Assembly (NCBI RefSeq): GCF_027595985.1
Contig: NC_073302.1
Coordinates: 282,794,668-282,858,667, forward strand
Reading direction: 5' to 3'
Length of the DNA stretch: 64,000 nucleotides
DNA from: Sorex araneus
Lineage: Eukaryota > Chordata > Mammalia > Eulipotyphla > Soricidae
The stretch's first letter is position 1. Each line of letters begins with the position of its first letter. Below the pieces are notes generated by a model. The model was not told where the DNA came from. It did no database searches and saw only the letters and a list, made by a program, of their open reading frames with translations. Positions 57,664 through 64,000 of this stretch are shown here, piece by piece. The position numbers and the translations under genes were made by a program.

Positions 57664-58215
57664 TTTAGCCAAAGAAGGGAGTATTATTTTTTTTTATTTT
57701 ACTCAAGAAAACTTACTAAACTTGTAGTTTGTTTAGCTCTGCTAGAAATTATCAGATTGATAATTATATAATGAAGCACATGCATCACAGAGACGTCAGG
57801 TAAAGACCATTGAACTTCCTTTCTTAACTACTTTACGACCTGGATCCAAGATTGGAGAAGGAAATAAATTAGAATAGGAGTGTAAAGCACCACCCCCGCC
57901 CCCACCCCAGGGCTTCTCTAAGGTTTGTTTTATCATTGGGCTAAGCAAATATAATATACATAAAACGTCAGGTTTCCAGTTTTCTGTGATTGATTATAAC
58001 CACATCTCTAGTTATTTATGGATAAACACATATTATACTTTGTCATTTTCTGTTATATAAACTGAACTCATACATAGATGAACTGGATGGAGTGACACCA
58101 TCATAATTTGGACAAGATATAGGGCATAGTTAATTCAAAACTGATAAAGAAACTTTTAAATGATTGCACAAGAAACATTTCCCAGTCTATTGATTCTGTT
58201 TTACTCCTGAAGTAT
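57664..58215. other. Stretch without recognised gene
   Basis: A short C-rich run at 57890-57910. Nothing else identified. Confidence 0.45.
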
Positions 58216-58450
58216 GTAGCACTGTAGCACTGTCATCCCATTATTCATCGATTTGCTCCAGCGGGCACCAGTAACGTCTCCATTGTTGAGACTTGTTACT
58301 GTTTTCGGCATATTGAATACACCACGGGGAGCTTGCCAGGCTCTGCCGTGCAGACGGGATACTCTCTGTAGCTTGCCAGGCTCTCTGAGAAGGACAGAAG
58401 AATTGAACCCGGGTTGGCTGCATGCAACGCAAACAGTCTACTTAAGGGGA
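58216..58450 (-). mobile_element. SINE-B
   Basis: Antisense cattattcatcgatttgctc, accagtaacgtctccattgt, agcttgccaggctctgccgt and gaattgaacccgggttggct. The head ends near gcaaacagtctacttaag. Confidence 0.93.
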
Positions 58451-58477
58451 CTGAGGCCATAGCACAGCAGGGTAGGT
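58447..58477 (+). mobile_element. SINE head fragment in opposite orientation
   Basis: The segment ggggactgaggccatagcac followed by agcagggtagg is the sense start of a SINE head. It directly abuts the antisense head of the preceding SINE-B, making a foldback. Confidence 0.65.
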
Positions 58478-58534
58478 AAATATTAAAATCACTCCTAGTG
58501 AAGACAAGCAGTGCAATTTTTTTCTCTGCTTTTG

Positions 58535-58760
58535 TGTGTTTCTTTAAAATTTTTAATTTAAGAACCATGATTTACAAAATAATTGATAGCTGGGTTTAGG
58601 TGCACAGTATTTTAACACAAATCCCACCACCAACCTCAACTTTCCTCCATTTGTGTTCCCATGCTGGCTCCTATACTCCCACCAGCATCACCTTAACAGG
58701 CACGTGTCAGAGTTCTGTGGTTGTAGTTTTGATCTCCTGTTTCAGTGGTGCTGAACCTGT
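58535..58760 (-). mobile_element. Old L1 3' end, antisense
   Basis: The plus strand reads gaaccatgatttacaaaata then acaaatcccaccaccaacct, the usual antisense 3' terminus of older eutherian L1. The same pattern is seen at 62.75 kb. Confidence 0.65.
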
Positions 58761-59094
58761 GCTTTGGATATAAACTTACACCATTCTCTAGTATCACCGA
58801 GACAGCTGTTCCCCCAAAACAAAGTTGGCGGGCTGGCTCATAGCACACAGATCCAAATGCTTTTAGAAATCCTCAGCATAGAAAGCCTCAAAGGCAAAGC
58901 AGCTGACAACTGTTTGTTTATGCAGTACCTGATATTTAAGAGCAAGGAGCAATTATGTCCAGTACTCACCAGTTGGGGTTTGAAAAATAGAGAAAGACTC
59001 AAGTAGACTTGAATGGTCAGCATTTAGCATCAGAAGTATCTAAAACCAAGGAACAAAACAATAGGGAATATATTATACTATATATTTTTGTTGC
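58761..59094. other. Stretch without recognised gene
   Basis: The open frame 58764-59006 has no recognisable domain. The region may be more decayed L1. Confidence 0.35.
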
Positions 59095-59283
59095 TGGGTT
59101 TTTGTTTTGTTTTGTTTTGCTTTATTGGGGTGACACCTGGCAGTGCTCAGGGGTTATGCCTGACCCTGCACTCAGATATTACTCCTGGTGGTGCTTGGGG
59201 GACCATATGAAATGCCAGGAATTGAACCTGGGTTGGCCTTGTGCATGGCAAAGGCTCTCCCTGCTATGCTATAGTTCTAGCTC
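59095..59283 (-). mobile_element. SINE-A
   Basis: A (TTTTG)n tail region, then antisense gtgacacctggcagtgctca, gaccctgcactcagatatta, ggggaccatatgaaatgcca and gaacctgggttggccttgtg. Confidence 0.88.
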
Positions 59284-59389
59284 TATACTATATAATTTTA
59301 TATTTTAATATAACTTAGTTGATGCAATATGGATCCAATAGACTTACATTTGTAGTTTGATGCACAAAGTTCTGCATGTTCAGCAACTC

Positions 59390-59770
59390 CAAAGTGCTCT
59401 ATCACTGTTCTTGTTCCTGCTGCTATTTCCATACTCAACTCCCCCGCTTCCTACTTGGTTATAATACTTCTGCAATCCAAGACGAAGGTTTGTCATCATT
59501 TGATTGTATGAGTACATTCTTTCATTTTACTATATGTGAGGGATGACTAGTATCTGTCCTTCATACTTTGGCTTATTTTGCTCAAACTGCTACCATCCAA
59601 CTAGCAGCAAATGTAAGATTTCATATTTTATTATAGGTTGATAGTAGTCAGCTGTGTGTGTTGCCTCCATTTTATTCAATTGTCTATTGCTTGTCATTTG
59701 GATTATTTTCATTTATTGACTATTGTGTTTAATGCTACAATGAACATAGTATATGTATGTATTTTTTTAT
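59390..59770 (-). mobile_element. Old L1, antisense, ORF2 end and 3' UTR
   Basis: The plus strand shows tactatatgtgagggatgac, gtgtgtgttgcctccatttt, attcaattgtctattgcttg and gactattgtgtttaatgcta followed by caatgaacatag, the antisense of the ORF2 C-terminal region. Together with the block at 58535-58760 it may be one L1 split by SINE-A. Confidence 0.7.
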
Positions 59771-60509
59771 TTAATGTTTTTGTGTTTGTAGTCTAGATGG
59801 CAAGAAGTTAATATTGTGGTCATATGAAATATCTATTTTTATTCTTTAGAAACTTTAAACAATATATTCTAATTTCCAACATCTCATTCTATGGTACATT
59901 AAAACACACGGAAATACATACATAGAAAGACTTGAAGATGCATAAAATTATGCTGGTATATTATAAAATTTCTTTTTAATTTTGGACTATTATTACTACT
60001 CTTTCTTTCACAAGGTGCAGTGTTATATTTAAAATGCATTCTTTGTCAAATCTCAATTATCTTTTGAAATATTTTGTGAAATGGAATAATATCTAAATCA
60101 TTTTGATAATTCTCCAACTATCACCCCAGCAAAGCTTTATATTTTTATAAGCAGCAGTTTCACCAAATTAGTTTTATTTAAAAATCTAGTGGATTTCAAA
60201 CACCTAAATAGCATATTTTCCATACTAATATTGTCTTTATGATTCTAAGATAATCTATATCCAGGTGCCATTTTTTGTCTCTTTCTCAACAAAAGACCCA
60301 TATACCTTAAATTGCTTCAAAGATATTATTGTCTTACTAAATCACTCATTAATTCATTAGGTAATTCATCAAATATTTGTACATACATAATAAAAGGTGA
60401 AAAAACTCTTTTTTATATCGCTTATATTTTATGAGAAAGTTGTCGATCTCATAATTGACTATATTATACCATTTAGTAAAAGGTAAATATATAAACAGGT
60501 ATATAATAT
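59771..60509. other. AT-rich stretch without recognised gene
   Basis: Nothing identified. Confidence 0.45.
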
Positions 60510-60522
60510 TGAGTAAGACCTT

Positions 60523-60751
60523 GGGCTGAGAGAAAGCACAGCGATCAGGCGTTTGCCTTGCACGTGGCCGACCCGGTTTCGATTCCTCCACCCTTCTCAG
60601 AGAGCCCAGCAAGATACAGAGAGTATTTCACTAGCAGGCAGAGCCTGGCAAGCTATCAGTAACAAACAAGTCTCAAAATAGAGACGTTACTGGTGCCTGT
60701 TCGAGCAAATAGATGAGCAACGGGATGACTGACAGTGACTGACAATGACAG
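60523..60751 (+). mobile_element. SINE-B with perfect 13-base target-site duplication and repeat tail
   Basis: Head gggctgagagaaagcacagc with ggtttcgattcc. The RTE 5' module is shortened: cctggcaagctatcagtaac lacks the cgtggcgtattcgatatgcc part. The RTE 3' module follows, with tail gactgacagtgactgacaat. The duplication tgagtaagacctt is at 60510-60522 and 60752-60764. There is no poly(A), so integration followed an RTE-like route. Confidence 0.95.
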
Positions 60752-61002
60752 TGAGTAAGACCTTATAAGGAATTCTGAAGATAAGTTTGCTATTAGATAT
60801 ATTTTTCTCTGAATAGTCTAGTTATAAATGTAGAAGTAATAAACTGTTACTTCTACAGCAAGGAGACTCCAGTTTCAATATCTTGTTTTTCTTCTGCAAC
60901 AAACATAGTAAACTACAAATTCTGCTTTCATATTTGAATATTTTTCCTCCCTAAACCTAGACTCTCTGATTCTAAGCAGTCATCATTGTAAGAACCTTGC
61001 AG

Positions 61003-61190
61003 GGCTGGAGAGAAAGTACAGTCGGTAAAGCATTTGCTTTGTGTACGCCTGACCTGGTTTTGATGCCCAGTATCAGATATGGTCCCCTGAGCACCTACAG
61101 AATAGTATTCAGGGGTACAAGTGCCAGGAGTAACTCTTAAGCATCACCAGGTATGACACCAAAACTAAAAGATAAATAAATAAATAAAAT
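61003..61190 (+). mobile_element. SINE-A, moderately old
   Basis: Head gcagggctggagagaaagta, atatggtcccctgagcacct, a partial duplication in the body (ttcaggggtacaagtgccag), then caccaggtatgacaccaaaa and an (AAAT)n tail. Confidence 0.85.
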
Positions 61191-61974
61191 AGAATCTGAT
61201 ATTTTCTTATCACATTATCTTCTAAATAGAAGGGAGTTTCCCCTTTGGGAAAATCTATTATGCTTTCTAAATTAATTAAAATATTAGATTGTGTGTATGA
61301 ATGTTTATTTTTATTTATTCTGCCTGCAAAGTTTACTCAACTATTTCCAGGTAGATTTGGGAACAGATGTCATACTTATGGGAACATCAATTAATAATTA
61401 CTCAAGCACTAGTAGTACAATAGAAATATAGAAATTCATTGTTTTTCATAATTATGCACTTTACCACAAATCCTCACATCGTTCATTGACTTTTTGGTTC
61501 TCCTCTCAATACACCAAAAATAAATATCCTACAGATTTCTGCTTCTCTTCTCCCTTCCCTTCTTCCTTCTATTTAAAGATTTTAAATGAACTATGAATTT
61601 CCCTCAGATATTCTTTCTCAACTTCCATTCAAAATAGAGATTCTTCATTTCTCACAGAAACTTTTCCCTTTAGGAAGCACCTCAGTCTTTAGTTTGTTTA
61701 TTTTTTTCCCCCAGTGCTAGTGTCTTTATTAAACTACAACCGCAAAGAGTGTGTTTCGTTTTGCTTTCTGTTTTACTTCTGACTCCTAGCAGTATTTGGA
61801 TACATAATAGTAGGATATGTAATAAAACCTATTAAATGTATGACTGAGTAGAGGAATTTGCCTCCACTATTTTATTTGGAAAAAAAAATTAAGAAAATTG
61901 GGTAAATTTCTTTAATTATTATTTAAATCATAAAATACTATTTTTATTATTTATTTTTATTATTTATCATTTGG
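61191..61974. other. AT-rich stretch without recognised gene
   Basis: A short ttcccttc-rich run near 61545-61570. Nothing else. Confidence 0.45.
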
Positions 61975-62562
61975 ACGAGCCTCACACATAAAGGTACTGG
62001 CAGAGAAACCCAGGTGTGCGGGACCCGGGGCCGAGATCTCGAAGGCTGCTTGAATTGGGACTGGGCCTCTTCCACCCAGATCCCCCATTTTCCAGTAGCT
62101 AGGCAGTCAAACCCAGAAAATGCCATCATCAACGGCTAACATCCAGAGACTATACAACCAAGCTCCTGGATGTGATGCAGCCGCACAACATCTAATAGAC
62201 TAGTCATCCCTCTTAGAGAAACTGACAAGTCTATTGCCTGCTTGGGAGAGCCTGGCAAGCTCCCTGTGGTGTATTCATATCCCAAATACAGTAACAGATA
62301 TATACATACCTTTTAGAGATCCCGGCAAGCTACCAAGAGTATCCAGCCCACATGGCAGAACCTGGCAAGCTACTCGTGGAATATTTGATATGCCAAAAAC
62401 AGTAACTATAGGTATCATTCCCCTGACCCTGAAGGAGCCTCCAATCATTGGGAAAGATTAGAAAGGAGAGTCTGCTAAAATATCAGAAATGAGTGTAATA
62501 GAGACGTTACTAGTTCCCGATCGAGTAAAACAACAAACAATGGGATGACAGTGATACAGTGA
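61975..62562 (+). mobile_element. Non-autonomous RTE with long 5' region and tandem-duplicated 5' module
   Basis: It starts gcctcacacataaaggtact and cccaggtgtgcgggacccgg, then gctaacatccagagactata. Two successive copies of the cctggcaagct...cagtaac module follow (near 62250-62293 and 62357-62405), separated by gatatatacatacctttt. After tcattcccctgaccctgaag and an ORF stub (ggagagtctgctaaaatatc) it jumps to tagagacgttactagttccc and ends gatgacagtgatacagtgat. It shares its deletion joint with the element at 52.5 kb and its long 5' part with the one at 46 kb. Confidence 0.87.
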
Positions 62563-62577
62563 TTAAATTTTTTAATG

Positions 62578-62725
62578 TGTGGTTTGGGTCTTACCTGTTG
62601 GTTCTCAGTGCTTATCCTGTCTGCACTCAGGGGTCACTTGTGGCAGTGTTAGGGTAATCAAAGGCTGGGTAGAGGCAGATGAGTTGCATATAAGTCAAAT
62701 CCCTAGTACCTTTGCTATCTTTTAT
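62578..62725 (-). mobile_element. Old SINE-A
   Basis: Antisense ctgtctgcactcaggggtca and a decayed head are recognisable. Confidence 0.65.
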
Positions 62726-62744
62726 GGCTCCTTTCATAACATTT

Positions 62745-62935
62745 TTAAAAGTTATTAAAATTTTATTAAAAACACCATGATTTACAAAGTTGTTAATTAT
62801 ACCATTGTTTCAAGCATTCAGTGCTCCACCACCATCAACATGATCTTCCCTTCACCAACATTCCAAGTTCCCCCCACCCTTAATCCCAACCATCCCTTTG
62901 GCACATAACAAATTGACTTTATATTGCTTGTTCCA
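62745..62935 (-). mobile_element. Old L1 3' end, antisense
   Basis: The plus strand reads ttattaaaaacaccatgatt, tacaaagttgttaattatac, agtgctccaccaccatcaac and cttcaccaacattccaagtt, matching the antisense terminus of older L1 families. Confidence 0.7.
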
Positions 62936-63649
62936 ACAAAACTTTTAAGAGTTGGCAAATAGAATAATCAGAAAATAAATCAATAAAGGCCAATTGGTGA
63001 TTGTTACATGATTTTGACCTGCAATTAAATCCATGTTGTACAATGCAAAAATGCCTATTCTCATTTACATATGTATATTTTAAACTCAAGAATCTATAGT
63101 ACATTGCATTAGATTTTATTTTATACCTGGATCTTGTTATGGTAATCATTGTATTTCACCTTTAATTAATTATTTGTTTAAAAGCAATTCTGCGGAAAAA
63201 TATTTTGGAGTTTACGTGGAATAAGTAAGGCCTACATATGTAAATTTCCTCTTTATATTTCCTTAAACTTTTCAATTGTAAACTTTTGTAATAATCATAA
63301 AGACTTTTTTAAGTTTTATTTTACAAGAAATAAAAATGAAAACTCATAAATAATTTTTCTTATATTTTTAATTTAGAATATTTTGTCTTCTATATAATCT
63401 TAGATAGTTTATTATATCCAGGAATAATTTTCAAGTAATCTGTACACATATTTTTGTGTAATTTGAATAAAAGTTATGCTTTGAGAAGAAGTAACAAAAC
63501 TTTATTGATTTATCTTGTGTGACATTCTCTGTGTAGACTTTTCTTACTTCAGTCTATATTACCACAAGTCCTACCCTAGTGATATAATCACAAGTACTTT
63601 TTTTATAAGTAAAGGTTATGAAGCATCTATAACTCTTAGAACTTTTGTC
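62936..63649. other. AT-rich stretch without recognised gene
   Basis: No repeat of the local families is visible and nothing is identified. Confidence 0.4.
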
Positions 63650-63662
63650 ATATTTTTTTTCA

Positions 63663-63851
63663 GAGTACCTTACAAGTCAAAGGTCTCCGAAAGCAAAGAT
63701 AGAAGCTATAGATAGACTCAGTAGGGAATCAGCCACACCGAATGAGTTGAATTATACCATAAGAACCACTTTTGAAAACAGTGTCTTTGGGTCAGATTGG
63801 AGAACAGTGTTAATGTCAAACAACCATCTGCACAACCCAAGTCCTCTGTGA
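63663..63851 (+). other. Candidate terminal coding exon, unidentified
   Basis: A tract catattttttttcag (ending 63662) is a good splice-acceptor candidate. The following frame reads EYLTSQRSPKAKIEAIDRLS, then ESATPNELNYTIRTTFENSV and FGSDWRTVLMSNNHLHNPSPL with a stop at 63849-63851. GC content, balanced amino-acid composition and absence of repeats set it apart from the AT-rich surroundings. I do not recognise the protein. If real, it is the last coding exon of a plus-strand gene whose other exons lie mostly outside the window. Chance opening remains possible. Confidence 0.35.
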
Positions 63852-64000
63852 CTTCAGCAGTGATGTGTGTTCCCATTAAAGTAGTCAATTATGACTTCTT
63901 CGTAATGACCGAGTCTTTTATGTGATTGCCATTGCTTTCCAAATGAAAGTACACTGGTTAATACGGGTTTGTAACCTTTGTAAGGGATCATGCTATGCCT

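Overview
This window looks like intergenic or intronic DNA from a shrew, most probably the genus Sorex. The evidence is an AT-rich background full of a tRNA-headed SINE whose head begins gctggagcgatagcacag and carries a ggttcgattcc B-box. I recognise it as the SOR-type SINE of Soricidae. It is accompanied by L1 tails and by an RTE-clade LINE. From memory, a LINE called RTE1_Sar has been reported in the common shrew and in parasitic nematodes; this needs checking. I found no intact protein-coding gene, rRNA, tRNA gene or CRISPR array. Almost every open reading frame lies in a retroelement or a microsatellite. Two stretches with a splice-acceptor-like 5' edge (55444-55715 and 63663-63851) are the only candidate host exons, and I recognise neither protein.

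Four retroelement layers can be separated. (1) SINE-A, the SOR-like A-tailed SINE, has a tRNA-Ala-like head, a body containing catatggtcccctgagca, an end reading gggtgtgacccaaaaagc, and an oligo(A) tail. It has about 37 copies of very different ages. (2) SINE-B has the same head, but its body is built from the two ends of the RTE LINE and its tail is a TGACAG-like repeat rather than poly(A). It has about 16 copies. (3) There are two RTE LINE fragments with recognisable protein and five or more internally deleted RTE derivatives with different deletion points. (4) L1 is present as many 3' ends, two of them carrying an inverted 5' part. One solo class II LTR and one weaker LTR-like insert complete the set.

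Layout: 1-5,700 is AT-rich with scattered old SINEs and a GC-elevated unidentified block (3095-4330). 5,700-18,250 is SINE-rich with L1 tails at 8.5 kb and 12.2 kb. 18,840-20,819 is a nested locus: an L1 with an inverted 5' part, flanked by target-site duplications, later hit by a solo LTR and a SINE. 22,360-23,320 is an RTE/SINE cluster with a chimeric SINE. 23,440-24,370 is an old L1 with an LTR-like insert. 28,280-29,460 is the best RTE copy. 30,465-31,227 is a clean L1 3' end. 31.8-41.2 kb is SINE-poor and AT-rich. 41-50 kb is SINE-dense, with RTE derivatives at 45.1 and 46 kb. 51.7-53.4 kb is an old L1 carrying an RTE derivative. 55-64 kb contains the two candidate exons, further SINEs, L1 3' ends and an RTE derivative at 62 kb.

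The main biological story is how RTE and its non-autonomous partners relate. Comparing copies within this window suggests that the SINE-B body is an internally deleted RTE fused to the tRNA head already used by SINE-A. Several parallel deletion derivatives are present as alternative forms.
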